From an uncultured Planctomycetaceae bacterium (GTDB lineage: Bacteria > Planctomycetota > Planctomycetia > Planctomycetales > Planctomycetaceae), in assembly GCA_903861195.1 (NCBI GenBank), contig CAIOTJ010000473.1, forward strand, positions 1-64,000: a stretch of DNA of 64,000 nt. Reading direction: 5' to 3'. This document shows positions 29,988 through 39,692 of this stretch, one piece after another; the first letter of the stretch is position 1; the number at the start of each line of letters is the position of its first letter. The position numbers and the translations under genes are program-made. The notes beneath the pieces are model-generated. The model was not told the origin of the DNA and did not search any database. It saw only the letters and a list, made by a program, of their open reading frames with translations.

Positions 29988-31247
29988 TTACCGCAGAGAT
30001 TTAAACCGCCACCAACCCACGCTAAAGAAGATCGCGGCGAAGACCAACAGCATTCCGCAGCAACGGGCGACCTGGTCGATTTCGGGATACTGTTTGGTGA
30101 GCAACTGGTCGTAGGCGATCAGTGACCAGGCATGCGGAGTGACGAGACCGATTTTCTGCATCAGTTCAGGCTGCCAGGCACGGGGCATCAGGCAGCCGCT
30201 CAGCCCCGCCATCGTCAGCACCAAAAAGTTGCCGTAGGCCGAGACTTGAGCATCGGTCCTCGCCGTCGTAGCCACCAACAGTCCCAGGCCGACCGCCGAC
30301 ATCGAAGTGCAGACGATGACCGGCAGGAGGAACCACGGTTTGACCCCCCAGGACATCGCGAAGAAGAGCTTCCCCGCGATGAACAGCAGCATCGTCTGGA
30401 CAATCGAGACAATGAGGAAGGGAATGGTCTTGCCGACAATCGTCCAGGCTTCGGACGCGGGAGACATCCGCAGCCGCGCGAGAGTCCCCAGATCGCGTTC
30501 CTCAATCATCGACCGGGCCATCAACAGCACGATGAAGAACACGAACATTACCGTGTAAGAGGGAACGATGATCTGGTAAACGAAATTCTGTTCGGTCAGG
30601 GGACTGGCCGGGCCTTGGGCGGCGATCTCAGTCAATTCCTGCCCCGCTTCCTGGGCCATCTGCTCGGCCTCTTCAGCCTCACGGTCGATCTTGTTGGCCG
30701 CACGAATCAGGGACATCGCCAACTTCTGGCTGTCGCGTTTCATGATCGCCGGCACGAACGACTTGTAGGCGAATCCGAAGATCAGCTTTTCGACGACCTG
30801 TTTGGCATTCGCAAAATAGGCGCTCGACTCGACCTTCACATCCAGGCTGTCCAGTTCATCCTTCAGCCGGCCCTTCCGGGCCAACAGGTCTCCCAACCGC
30901 AGGTTGTTGATCCGCTCGGTGTACTCTGGCCCAATGAAGACCGTGACGTCGAAATCTCCCTGCTCCATCCGCTTGCGGGCTGCGACAATGTCCTCAAATT
31001 CCTGGATATCCAATGCACCCAGCTTCTCAACCTCGCTGAGAATGAGTTGCGAGAACTCTTTCTGGTCGTAGTCGACCACTCCCACCTTGATCCGTTGGGC
31101 CTTTTGCTTGGTGCTGAAGAGCTGCCCGGTCGAGGTCCCCAGGATCGTGATGAAGATCAGGGGCAACAGCAACAGAATGGCCAGCGTGCGCTGGTCGCGC
31201 CACAGCAGCCGGAGATCCTTGAGTGTGATGTACCACGCGTCCTGCAC
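29988..31247 (-). CDS. ABC-2 type transporter permease
   Basis: 419 residues with one N-terminal helix (about 23-42), a large soluble domain between residues 55 and 225, and a five- to six-helix bundle from about 235 to the C-terminus (TVMFVFFIVLLMARSMIEER is the family's landmark). This is the layout of NatB/YhaP-type ABC-2 exporters. It begins 2 bp after the stop of the ATPase gene, so the two are translated together and form the transporter. Possible substrates for this subfamily include sodium, drugs or lipids, and none can be chosen here. The soluble domain has a Glu-rich coiled-coil-like stretch near residues 185-205 (DREAEEAEQMAQEAGQEL). Confidence 0.9.
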   Translation of the reverse strand: MQDAWYITLKDLRLLWRDQRTLAILLLLPLIFITILGTSTGQLFSTKQKAQRIKVGVVDYDQKEFSQLILSEVEKLGALDIQEFEDIVAARKRMEQGDFDVTVFIGPEYTERINNLRLGDLLARKGRLKDELDSLDVKVESSAYFANAKQVVEKLIFGFAYKSFVPAIMKRDSQKLAMSLIRAANKIDREAEEAEQMAQEAGQELTEIAAQGPASPLTEQNFVYQIIVPSYTVMFVFFIVLLMARSMIEERDLGTLARLRMSPASEAWTIVGKTIPFLIVSIVQTMLLFIAGKLFFAMSWGVKPWFLLPVIVCTSMSAVGLGLLVATTARTDAQVSAYGNFLVLTMAGLSGCLMPRAWQPELMQKIGLVTPHAWSLIAYDQLLTKQYPEIDQVARCCGMLLVFAAIFFSVGWWRFKSLR

Positions 31248-31249
31248 GA

Positions 31250-32197
31250 TCAGTCTCTCAGTCTGCGACCCGTCTTCTCAAGAAACATCCGCTCCAGCGT
31301 ATATTCCTTGGTGTGGATCTGGCTCAATTGCCCCGCTCCCGCCTGGACCAGGGCGATGACCTCAGACAACCGTTGCGTCAGGTTGGTCCCCGCGGAACCG
31401 TCGACCCGCGAAATGGTCACCACCGCCGAGTCTCCCCGAACATCTCCCACCGTCACCCGCTCTCCCAGCCGCTCCGCCATCGCCGGCGTCCAGCCCTGCA
31501 CCTGGAGTTCCAGATCGCTCCGATTGCGGTCGAGAAGCTCATCCAGCGGTCCGTAGGCCAGGATCTTCCCATGGTCAAAGATTGCGACGCGTCGGCACAT
31601 CGCCTCAATCTCTTCCATATAATGGCTGCAATAAATGATCCCCACCCCTTTTTCAGCGAGATCGCGCACGCAGTCGAGCAGGTGGCTGCGGGATTGGGGA
31701 TCGACCCCCACCGTCGGTTCGTCCAGGATCACCAGTTGCGGCTCGTGCAGTACTCCGACGGCGAAGTTCAAACGCCGTTTCATGCCCCCGGAATAGGCCC
31801 GCACATACTGGGTCGCGAATTCGCTCAAGCCGACCCGCGCCAGCCCCTCGGCCACCCGTCGCTTCAAGTCGGCTCCGGAATAACCGTAGAGGCTTCCGAA
31901 AAAACCCAGGTTCTCCTCACCTGTGAGGTCCGGATAAATGGCGAGTTCCTGGGGAACAACCCCCATCAACCGCTTGAGATGGACAGGATCCTCCTCGAGG
32001 TGCTTCCCGTCAATGATGACCTCGCCGCCGTCTTTGGTCTTGAGACCGGCCAGAATCATCATGGCGGTGGTCTTGCCAGCACCATTCGGCCCCAGGAATC
32101 CCAGTATTTCGCCCCGATCCACTTCGAAGCTCACATCATGCAGCGCAACAAAGTCTCCGTAACGCTTGTGGAGATTGCGAACTTGCAGAAGGCTCAT
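31250..32197 (-). CDS. ABC transporter ATP-binding protein
   Basis: 315 residues. Walker A GPNGAGKT at 36-43, the signature YSGGMKRR, Walker B LVILDEPTVGVD and a switch His in IYCSHYMEEIEAM are all intact, so it should hydrolyse ATP. The sequence is of the NatA/CcmA type that pairs with ABC-2 permeases; the C-terminal ~90 residues after the switch form a regulatory tail. The start at 32197 (MSLLQVRNLHKRYG) is chosen over the longer frame because the domain opens there. The permease gene starts 2 bp after its stop. Confidence 0.95.
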   Translation of the reverse strand: MSLLQVRNLHKRYGDFVALHDVSFEVDRGEILGFLGPNGAGKTTAMMILAGLKTKDGGEVIIDGKHLEEDPVHLKRLMGVVPQELAIYPDLTGEENLGFFGSLYGYSGADLKRRVAEGLARVGLSEFATQYVRAYSGGMKRRLNFAVGVLHEPQLVILDEPTVGVDPQSRSHLLDCVRDLAEKGVGIIYCSHYMEEIEAMCRRVAIFDHGKILAYGPLDELLDRNRSDLELQVQGWTPAMAERLGERVTVGDVRGDSAVVTISRVDGSAGTNLTQRLSEVIALVQAGAGQLSQIHTKEYTLERMFLEKTGRRLRD

Positions 32198-32502
32198 CGA
32201 TGCGACGCTGGAGAAACGGAACCCGAAGGATCCCCCCGCCGGGTTGCGACAACCGGGCCAAAGGTGACACTTCTCAGTGAACATAGCAGCGCCAGGCTTC
32301 GCTGTCATGGAACCGGCAATTTCCTGGCTCAAGCCAAAGCTCCCGGAAGCCGGTTCTGCCGATTAATCCCGGTATTCCAACCCTCCCTGCGATCGATCAA
32401 TTCGAATTCCACGATGGCCTGAGAGTTAAACCCGGCTGATTCTCGCTATCATTTGTCATTCACCACCGCTTCCGATCGCGCTCGGACCCTGCGGAGCCGC
32501 CG
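32198..32502. other. 305-bp divergent region with a nested inverted repeat
   Basis: Promoter region between the ABC pair and the second DUF1501 gene. GAACCGGC (32310-32317) and GCCGGTTC (32349-32356) pair exactly around a smaller TGGC/GCCA hairpin. It could be a regulator site or a leader structure for either transcript. No sigma-54 or clear sigma-70 promoter is visible. Confidence 0.45.
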
Positions 32503-33921
32503 ATGACTGACAAATCCCCCTTCCCCCGCTCGCTCTTCTCCCGGAGAGAACTGCTGCGCCAGACAGGCCAGGGTTTTGGCCTGCTCGGGTTGGTCCCACT
32601 GCTCGCGGCGGGAGACAACATTCCGGCGGCCGCTCCCCTGCCGCTTGCCCCGCGCCCCCCCCAGTTCCTCCCTCGGGCCCAGCGGGTGGTCCATTTGTTC
32701 ATGAATGGGGGTCCCTCGCAGGTCGACACATTCGATCCCAAACCCGCCCTGGCGAAGTACCATGGCCAGCCCCTCCCCAATCCCAACCTGCGAACAGAGC
32801 GGAAGACCAGCGGGGCGCTGCAGTCCCCCTTTTCATTCCGGAAGTACGGTCAGAGTGGAATCGAGGTCAGCGAGCTGTTTGCCCGCACGGCGCAGGCCCA
32901 CATTGATGACATGTGCATCATCCGTTCAATGCATGCCGATGTCCCCAATCACGAGCCATCGTTGTGGCTGATGAACTGTGGGGAAGGACGGATGCCCCGA
33001 CCGGCCATGGGCTCGTGGGTTACCTATGGCCTCGGCTCGGAGAACCAGAACCTCCCAGGATTCATCGCCATGTGTCCCGGCGGTCTGCCGGTGACGGGGG
33101 CCCTCAATTGGCGCTCGGGATTCCTGCCGGGTGCCTTTCAGGGGACCTACATCGACAGCCAACACACCGATGTGCAAAAGCTGATCGAAAACATTCGGAA
33201 TCCCGGGCTGACACCGGACCAGCAGGCCCGCCAACTCGATGTCGTCCGCCGGATGAACAACCGCCATCTGGCGGACCGGCCCGGCGATCCCCAGCTCGAA
33301 GCCCGCATCCAGTCATTCGAACTGGCGTACCGCATGCAGACCGAAGCGGGGGAGGTGTTCGACATCTCCCGGGAACCGGAACCGGTCCGAGAGGCGTATG
33401 GCTCTGGCCCGATTGGTCGGCAGTTGTTGATGACCCGGCGGCTGCTGGAACGGGGTGTCCGATTCATCCAGCTCTACAGCGGCGCGGGTCAGCCATGGGA
33501 CAATCACAGCAATCTTGCCGCCGATCACAAACGGCTCGCCGGAGAATGGGATGTCGCCATCGCCGCGTTCCTGACCGACCTCAAGCAGCGGGGGCTGTTC
33601 GACAGCACCCTGGTCTTCTGGGGGGGAGAATTCGGTCGGACCCCGGTCGCGGAACTTCCGGAGCTCTCGGGGCGCGATCACAACCACTACGGCTTCTCGA
33701 TGTGGCTGGCCGGGGGGGGTGCCCGGGGGGGCCATGTGCATGGCGCGACTGATGAATTTGGTTTCGCAGCCGTGGAAGACAAGGTTCACGTGCATGACCT
33801 GCACGCGACCCTGCTTCACCTGCTGGGCTTCGACCACGAACGGCTGACCTACCGGCACGCCGGTCGCGACTTCCGGCTGACCGACGTCCATGGTCAGGTC
33901 ATCCACGACCTGATCGGCTGA
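32503..33921 (+). CDS. DUF1501 protein with Tat leader (second copy)
   Basis: 472 residues, closely similar in plan to the DUF1501 gene at 8422. The N-terminus is a twin-arginine signal (SLFSRRELLRQTGQGFGLLG). Landmarks in order: HLFMNGGPSQVDTFDPKPAL, IIRSMHADVPNHEPSLWLMN, MGSWVTYGLGSENQNLPGF, RFIQLYSGAGQPWDNHSNL, LVFWGGEFGRTPVAEL, GRDHNHYGFSMWLAGGG and HDLHATLLHLLGFDHERLTY. The recurring Asp and His residues suit a phosphatase/sulfatase-like metal site, but no activity is established. It is probably exported folded. The SDR gene ends convergently 86 bp away. Confidence 0.92.
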   Translation: MTDKSPFPRSLFSRRELLRQTGQGFGLLGLVPLLAAGDNIPAAAPLPLAPRPPQFLPRAQRVVHLFMNGGPSQVDTFDPKPALAKYHGQPLPNPNLRTERKTSGALQSPFSFRKYGQSGIEVSELFARTAQAHIDDMCIIRSMHADVPNHEPSLWLMNCGEGRMPRPAMGSWVTYGLGSENQNLPGFIAMCPGGLPVTGALNWRSGFLPGAFQGTYIDSQHTDVQKLIENIRNPGLTPDQQARQLDVVRRMNNRHLADRPGDPQLEARIQSFELAYRMQTEAGEVFDISREPEPVREAYGSGPIGRQLLMTRRLLERGVRFIQLYSGAGQPWDNHSNLAADHKRLAGEWDVAIAAFLTDLKQRGLFDSTLVFWGGEFGRTPVAELPELSGRDHNHYGFSMWLAGGGARGGHVHGATDEFGFAAVEDKVHVHDLHATLLHLLGFDHERLTYRHAGRDFRLTDVHGQVIHDLIG

Positions 33922-34007
33922 CGGACCGGCCGCAATCCGGGAATGAGCTCCCGCCGTGTTGCCTCCACGCCGCCATCAACGCACAGCGGCGTCGTCGCAG
34001 TGCCTCA

Positions 34008-34814
34008 TTACAGAACCCAGTGTTCCCCCATCGTGGCCCCGGCGTTGCAGGCCAGATTGCCCCCATCCATCGGGATGATCGCCCCGGTGATCCACGGCGA
34101 CGCATCGGACGCGAGAAAGACCGCCAGGCCCCGAATGTCATCCGGACGCCCCAGCCGTCCCGCGGGAATGCCGCTGAGGAATCGGTCCTTCAAAGTGGGA
34201 TCTTCCGCCATCCGCTTCTCGAGGCCCGGATTGACCACCTGTGCCGGCAGAATGGCATTCACCCGCACCCCCCGGGCCGCCCATTCGGTGCTCAGTTCGC
34301 GGGTCATCTGCACCACCGCCCCCATCCCCATGCTATAGGCGATATGCCCCCGGCCCATGGCGGTAATGCTCGCGAGCGATCCAATGCTCACAATGCTTCC
34401 CCGCCCCTGCTTCAGCATTCGCCGCCCCGCCTGCTGGGTGCAGTAAAACCTGCTGATCACCAGGTTGTGGATCGTGGACTGCACGTCGGCCAGCGAAATC
34501 TCCTCGGGGCGGCCACGCACCGCCTCGCCGGCGATGTTTCCCAGGAAATCGATCCGGCCGTAGTCGCGGTCGATCCGTTCAAACAGTTGGTCGACCGCGG
34601 CACAGTTGGTCATGTCGCAGACCGCCCCTACGGCCTGGCCCCCGGCCGCCACCGCCTCGGCCGCCGTGCGGGCCACTCCCTCGGCATTGATGTCGAGCAT
34701 CAACACCTGGGCCCCGGCTTCGCACAAGGCCAGAGACATCGCCCGCCCCATGCCACTGGCCGCACCGGTCACCACGGCCACACGACCGGTCAGGTTGAAC
34801 ATGTCTGTCGCCAT
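34008..34814 (-). CDS. SDR-family protein lacking the catalytic lysine
   Basis: 268 residues of the classical short-chain dehydrogenase/reductase fold. The nucleotide motif TGAASGMGRA is intact, an acidic residue follows strand 2 (MLDIN), which favours NAD(H), and the N-A-G-type motif reads NIAGEA. Ser in SIGSLASI and Tyr160 in YSMGM are in place, but the Lys that should follow Tyr at +4 is Met164 (codon ATG, one base from AAG). This may abolish or alter catalysis unless a sequencing error is involved. It follows the Nramp-like gene by 78 bp on the same strand. An SDR beside a metal-type carrier suggests no obvious pathway. Confidence 0.85.
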   Translation of the reverse strand: MATDMFNLTGRVAVVTGAASGMGRAMSLALCEAGAQVLMLDINAEGVARTAAEAVAAGGQAVGAVCDMTNCAAVDQLFERIDRDYGRIDFLGNIAGEAVRGRPEEISLADVQSTIHNLVISRFYCTQQAGRRMLKQGRGSIVSIGSLASITAMGRGHIAYSMGMGAVVQMTRELSTEWAARGVRVNAILPAQVVNPGLEKRMAEDPTLKDRFLSGIPAGRLGRPDDIRGLAVFLASDASPWITGAIIPMDGGNLACNAGATMGEHWVL

Positions 34815-34892
34815 TTTCGCAAACTCCCGAAGTGTGTCCCCGGAGGGGGATGAAGGTTCCGTGTGATCACGCAGCCAATGCCACCGCGCGTT

Positions 34893-36515
34893 TCAACCGA
34901 ATGTTGTCTGCCACCAGGCTCGCAAATCGGGCAACTGCTTGGTGAAGAAGACCACCAGCGAGAGTCCGACATAGAACAAGCCACAGGCCAGCAAGCCCAG
35001 TTGCTGGTACCAGCGGGGACGCAGGGCGGGGGGCAACAGCGTGCGATTGATATGCAGCAAATGAAAGCTGGTCACGCCAATCGCCACATTGTTCAGATTG
35101 GCGATGACAATGGTCATCAGCTTCGGGCTGCCATACACGCTGAAGGCCCAGAAGCAGATCAGTGACCAGGCGACGTACCCGATCAGGATGCCGTAATAGA
35201 TCCGCCGCACCTGGTTGCCATGGAGGTTATCGCGGATCCTGGACACCCCCGACCAGAGGATGTCGGTCCAGCGGCGGCTGAAGTCGTCGATGATCGACAT
35301 CTGGCTGGGAAGCATCACCAGCAGCCCGACCACCAGCGTGATCATCCACAGTGCTCCAGCCAACCCGGTGTCGAATCGCGGATCATGCCGGATGCCATCG
35401 GCGGTGATCAGCGCCTGGGCCCATTCGAGGTTCTTCCCCTTCAGATCCGAGTACTTCGCGAACTGCATCGACAAGAGTGCCGGCAGGGCCATCCCCATGA
35501 AGCAGCCCGGGGTCCACACCAGCAACTGATCGGTCAGCACATACCGCCACCAGCCTCGCCACCGCCGCAGGTTCTCCTCGGTGATGGGAAAGACGGTTCC
35601 CAAGTGGCTCAGAGACACATGGGTCCCTCCCACGGCGCTGGGAATGGCCCCCACGAGGCTCCCCATGCCCCACCCCTTGTCCCGCACGAAATTGCTGTAG
35701 GTCGCGTTCCCCAAGCCTCCTCCGCCGGCATACCCGGCGAAGCCCCCAATGAGCGCGATGTTACCCAAGGCCAAGGCTGGCAACTCGGCGCCCTGCCACC
35801 AGCTCGTCAGGTAATTGACCATCACCTCTTCGCCAGCGGCGTTGGTGGTGGGCAGCTCTCCAAACCGCACAAATCCACTGAAGACCTGCCACCAGTTGGC
35901 TCGGTCCACAAAGCACAACCCCACGATCAGGCAGAAGCTCAGCACGGCGAAGACCTTCACGGTCATCACCGCCTGCAGCATGTTGTAGATCTTCCCGCCC
36001 AAGAAAATCGGCAATGAAATCCCCAACAGGAACAGAAACGCCACCAGCGTGACAAACCCCTTGTCATCGGCCTGAGGGGGATGCCCCAGCCAGAGAGCCG
36101 AAAAAATCGCCGCTCCATGCGTCGACAACCCGGGAATCAGGGCGGCAAAATTCAACAGCAGAATCACCCCCACCCAAAACATCGGGCCGGGACGGGTCCG
36201 CATGAAACCGGTGAAGACCGGCTCACCGCAGTACAGGGCGTAGCGGCCGCACTCGATGTTGTAAAAGACCTGCGCGACAATCGCGATCGTGGCGATCCAC
36301 ATCAACCCGCCCCCATAGCGGGCGGTGATGTCTGGACCGAACAGCCATTCTCCGCCTCCAATCTGAATCCCCATCATCACCAGACCAGGCCCGATAAACC
36401 GGTACCACTGCCGCCAGGACAGGGGCTTGGGCTCTGGCAGATCGGCCACTCCCCAAGGGGGCAGGCACGTGTTGGGAAGCTCTGGTTGGGTGGGCGAAGC
36501 AGCGGCGTCTTTCAT
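34893..36515 (-). CDS. Nramp-family-like membrane transporter
   Basis: 540 residues with about twelve hydrophobic segments from residue 39 onward, starting GPGLVMMGIQIGGGEWLFGP. The order of helices and motifs recalls the Nramp (SLC11) divalent-metal family, but the metal-binding D-P-G-N of helix 1 reads Q-I-G-G-G-E, and I cannot point to the M-P-H motif of helix 6. True Mn or Fe uptake is therefore uncertain. The start at 36515 has GAGGGA upstream and precedes the family-like part; the longer frame is Arg-rich and unlikely. A hydrophilic N-terminal stretch is followed by PKPLSWRQWYRF, close to the first helix. It is downstream of the TolC-like gene and upstream of the SDR gene, possibly in one transcript. 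Confidence 0.8.
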   Translation of the reverse strand: MKDAAASPTQPELPNTCLPPWGVADLPEPKPLSWRQWYRFIGPGLVMMGIQIGGGEWLFGPDITARYGGGLMWIATIAIVAQVFYNIECGRYALYCGEPVFTGFMRTRPGPMFWVGVILLLNFAALIPGLSTHGAAIFSALWLGHPPQADDKGFVTLVAFLFLLGISLPIFLGGKIYNMLQAVMTVKVFAVLSFCLIVGLCFVDRANWWQVFSGFVRFGELPTTNAAGEEVMVNYLTSWWQGAELPALALGNIALIGGFAGYAGGGGLGNATYSNFVRDKGWGMGSLVGAIPSAVGGTHVSLSHLGTVFPITEENLRRWRGWWRYVLTDQLLVWTPGCFMGMALPALLSMQFAKYSDLKGKNLEWAQALITADGIRHDPRFDTGLAGALWMITLVVGLLVMLPSQMSIIDDFSRRWTDILWSGVSRIRDNLHGNQVRRIYYGILIGYVAWSLICFWAFSVYGSPKLMTIVIANLNNVAIGVTSFHLLHINRTLLPPALRPRWYQQLGLLACGLFYVGLSLVVFFTKQLPDLRAWWQTTFG

Positions 36516-36698
36516 GGGGTCCCTCGAGCGTCGCCGCATCGTAGCGACTGCTCGCCCCGGTGACGACCAACTGTGAGTCCCCTTGACCCCTCCGCCGTTC
36601 CGCCGACCGATCCCCCGACCTTCCCTCACCAAGGGCTCCCGACCCGAGATCGCGTCGATGACCGGTCTTCCGGGAACCACTCCCCGGTTCGCGGCCAC

Positions 36699-39692
36699 TC
36701 ACTCATCCGAAAACAGGCACCGCAACTCGTGGGAATACCACGGATACGACGGGAGTGTTCCGTACGGGGCGCCGTTGATCGGGTTCAGGAAATACTCGGG
36801 AACAGGCTGCAACTGTTCGTCGCGTACGCCCGGCCAGAAACCCCGGTCGTCGAGTTGCAATTGCTCCACATCGAGAAAGAACTGGATCCGGTTGACGATG
36901 TAACCCAAATGGTTGTCGGCCACCCCGCTGACCGCCAGACGGAACGCGTCCTGTGCTTCCAGGAAGTCACGGGCGGCCACCCCCGGGAATCCCAAGGCCA
37001 GTTCCAACTGGGTGCTGCTCACCCGCTCATTCGCCAGCGCGGCGCTGGCGATACCAATCTGGTACTGCTCGCGGGCCAGCGCCAGATTGCGCAGGTCATC
37101 GCGAATCGCCAACTTGATCGTGTCTTCCTGCTGCATGACGGCCCGCCGACTCGCCTGGTAGTTGATCAGGGCGTTGCGATAGGCATTCCGCTGTTGCTGG
37201 CGGTTCAACGGCAAATCGAGCGACAACCGCACATCGCTGCGAGCATTGTCGAAATTCCATCCCGCCGGTTCCAACACGTTGTTGCTGACCACCTGGGTCG
37301 CCTGCAGGTTCAAGACGGATCGCAAATCGTCGGCGGCCAGCTTGGCAAGACGTCGGGCGTCTGCCAGTTCTCCCCGCCGATTCATCAGATCCAGGCGCAG
37401 GACCAGACCTGTCAACATCGCGTCGTCCAACTCGATCTCGACCGGAGTCAACTTGGTCGACTCGTCCGCCAGCAGCTTCTCGGCTGGTCCGAGAACCTGG
37501 TCCACCAGTTCCACCAGCCGCGCCTGGCGGGCTTCCTCGGTCTCTCCCAGGGCCCCCGCCCCCTCGAGATCATCCACCCGGTCGAGCAGGTTTTCGCCCG
37601 ACGTCAGCAATTGGGCCGTCGCCTGCTCGAGTTCCGGGATCTTCTCGACCCGGGCGGCATCCAGCACCGTCGCCAATTCCGCCTGCAGCCGGGCCAGTAC
37701 CACGGCGAATCTCTCCGCTTCTCCAGACAGCCCGTTCCACTCTTGGGTCTCACCCACTTTCACCCGGGCGAGGTCGAGATGCTGCGTGACCTGACGGTCG
37801 AGGGCCGACAGCAGCTCCAACCGCCGCTGCACCAGGCGAATGGCCGCCGGCTCCGGTGACGCCTCAATATCGCGCAGTCCGCGCCGCTGGGCTTCCACGG
37901 CCAGTTGGGCATCGGCGAGCGCCAATTGCGCGCCCAATTCCTCCAGTTCCGCGAACACGACGTCTCCGGGTGATCCCGCACGGGTCTTCTGCCACTCGGC
38001 AATCCGCTGCTGCAACACAACCGCCGCGTTGATCAGCAGCGAGGTCTGCGGCGAGTCGTCGGTTCGTTCCTCCAGCAATCGTGCCCGGGTCCGACGGACT
38101 GCCTCGGCGGCGACCGCCGTTTCATCCCGCGCGGTCACATCCTCCAATTCGGTCAGGTCGATTCTCAGGGGCAGCTCGGGAGGAAGTCCCATGTCGATCT
38201 TGAGTCGATCCAGGGCCCGCTCGAGATTCACTCCCGCCGTGATCAATCGGCTGCGTCCCGCCAGCATGTTCTGCTCGATCTGCTCGGCCTGGATGCGCGA
38301 CCGCAACCCCGCCTCCAACTCCACCAGCGCCTGCTGATGGGCTCCCGAGAGCGAGAAGTAGTTCTGCGATTCAATCGCAATCTGCCGGTAGAGCCGCAGA
38401 CTGGCATAGTACGATGTCGCCAGCTGCACAAAATACGTCCGGCGGTAACGCAGGTAGCTGCGGGCTGCGTAGACCAGGTTGCGCTCGGCACGAGTCAACG
38501 GCTCGAAACGAATGTCCCGCTGGAAAAACGGCTGGCTGAGGTCGAACAGCAGCTGTGAGGAGATATCCGAGGCGAAGCCATGGGGTCCGTTGAAGGTCAG
38601 AATCACATTGTTGGCGAAGCGACCCACGAAGGTCCCCCCGGTCACCAGCAACCGGTCGACCTCAGCATTCGCGGTTGTGTGCAGTTCCGAGACATAGTTG
38701 CCATCCGTATTCAGCCGGCGATAGAGCACATCCCCCCCGTTGCCAAACGGAGTGAATCTCAGGAGGTAGGCGAACTGCTCCAGTGAGACCGCCAACGCCG
38801 CCTTGTAAAGGGTTTCTTTCTGGGTCTGCAGTTCGCGACTGTTGAGCAACCCCAACTCGACAATGTTCTCGAGGGTCAGGCCCTTCGCCTGCGGCTCAGG
38901 AACCGCTTCTTCGACTCCTTCAAAACTCCGCGCATACACTTGTGACAATTGCTGGAATTCCACCATCCGCAGCCGGACCGATTCGGGTAGCGCGTTCCAG
39001 CTCTCGGGTCGGACGGTGTTCAGAGGGGACTCGGGTTGCGTGGTCCGGGGCTGGTCGAGTGCCGCCGAGGGGGCCTGCGTGTTCTCAGGGGACTCCTGCA
39101 AGAACTGGACCTGCACGATCTGGTCCCGGTCGGCGGGGGACACCGGCGACTCGGCTGCCTGCCGTGCATCACGCGGGGGTTTGGCGCGAATTTGGGCCTT
39201 CCCCGCGTCTTCCAGGGGACGCGGGTGATCGGGACTGTCCTCCGGTTGGGGCGGAGGGGGCAGCTGCGGCATATCGGGAGACTTGACGTCGGGAACTTTT
39301 GCATCTCCCGGGGCCAATGGTCGCCGCTGGTCTCCCTCTCGAGACGCCCCTCCCTCCAGATCCGACTCCAGGGGGGGAAGGGAATAACCGTACAGTCTTG
39401 GCTCGGGGTCCGGCAGTGGTTCGCAGTCGGGATCGGCAGGATCGAACAGCCGCGAACGGGGATCGGGATTGAGATCAAACCCCGGTTCAGCCCCCCAGGG
39501 AGTCGTTCCGAGACGGTCTTCCAGCAGGCAATAGGAATCGCGGTCGGCCCGTTCTCGCCAGGCGCGCCGACTGCAGCCCGCCCCTGGCAGTAGAAGCAGA
39601 GCCAACACGCAGCAGAATGAAAACCGAAAGCGTGGAAAGAACACGTTCAACAGTCGGTGAAATCCAGGATGTACAGATGTGGCAGCCCACAA
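36699..39692 (-). CDS. Large TolC-family outer-membrane lipoprotein
   Basis: 997 residues, about twice the usual TolC length. A hydrophobic N-terminus ending in LLLLPGAGC suggests a lipoprotein, though the lipobox is not canonical. Residues about 45-235 are Pro, Asp and Arg-rich linker with repeated EP and DP pairs (DPADPDCEPLPDPEPRLYG). The body from about residue 285 has the long helical hairpins of TolC-type channels, with Q/A/L-rich coiled coils duplicated; RSYLRYRRTYFVQLATSYYA is close to the periplasmic hairpin entry. Start: TTG at 39692 or a GTG at 39644; neither has a good ribosome-binding site. It would be the outer-membrane exit of an efflux system, but no RND or fusion protein is adjacent. 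Confidence 0.8.
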   Translation of the reverse strand: MWAATSVHPGFHRLLNVFFPRFRFSFCCVLALLLLPGAGCSRRAWRERADRDSYCLLEDRLGTTPWGAEPGFDLNPDPRSRLFDPADPDCEPLPDPEPRLYGYSLPPLESDLEGGASREGDQRRPLAPGDAKVPDVKSPDMPQLPPPPQPEDSPDHPRPLEDAGKAQIRAKPPRDARQAAESPVSPADRDQIVQVQFLQESPENTQAPSAALDQPRTTQPESPLNTVRPESWNALPESVRLRMVEFQQLSQVYARSFEGVEEAVPEPQAKGLTLENIVELGLLNSRELQTQKETLYKAALAVSLEQFAYLLRFTPFGNGGDVLYRRLNTDGNYVSELHTTANAEVDRLLVTGGTFVGRFANNVILTFNGPHGFASDISSQLLFDLSQPFFQRDIRFEPLTRAERNLVYAARSYLRYRRTYFVQLATSYYASLRLYRQIAIESQNYFSLSGAHQQALVELEAGLRSRIQAEQIEQNMLAGRSRLITAGVNLERALDRLKIDMGLPPELPLRIDLTELEDVTARDETAVAAEAVRRTRARLLEERTDDSPQTSLLINAAVVLQQRIAEWQKTRAGSPGDVVFAELEELGAQLALADAQLAVEAQRRGLRDIEASPEPAAIRLVQRRLELLSALDRQVTQHLDLARVKVGETQEWNGLSGEAERFAVVLARLQAELATVLDAARVEKIPELEQATAQLLTSGENLLDRVDDLEGAGALGETEEARQARLVELVDQVLGPAEKLLADESTKLTPVEIELDDAMLTGLVLRLDLMNRRGELADARRLAKLAADDLRSVLNLQATQVVSNNVLEPAGWNFDNARSDVRLSLDLPLNRQQQRNAYRNALINYQASRRAVMQQEDTIKLAIRDDLRNLALAREQYQIGIASAALANERVSSTQLELALGFPGVAARDFLEAQDAFRLAVSGVADNHLGYIVNRIQFFLDVEQLQLDDRGFWPGVRDEQLQPVPEYFLNPINGAPYGTLPSYPWYSHELRCLFSDE

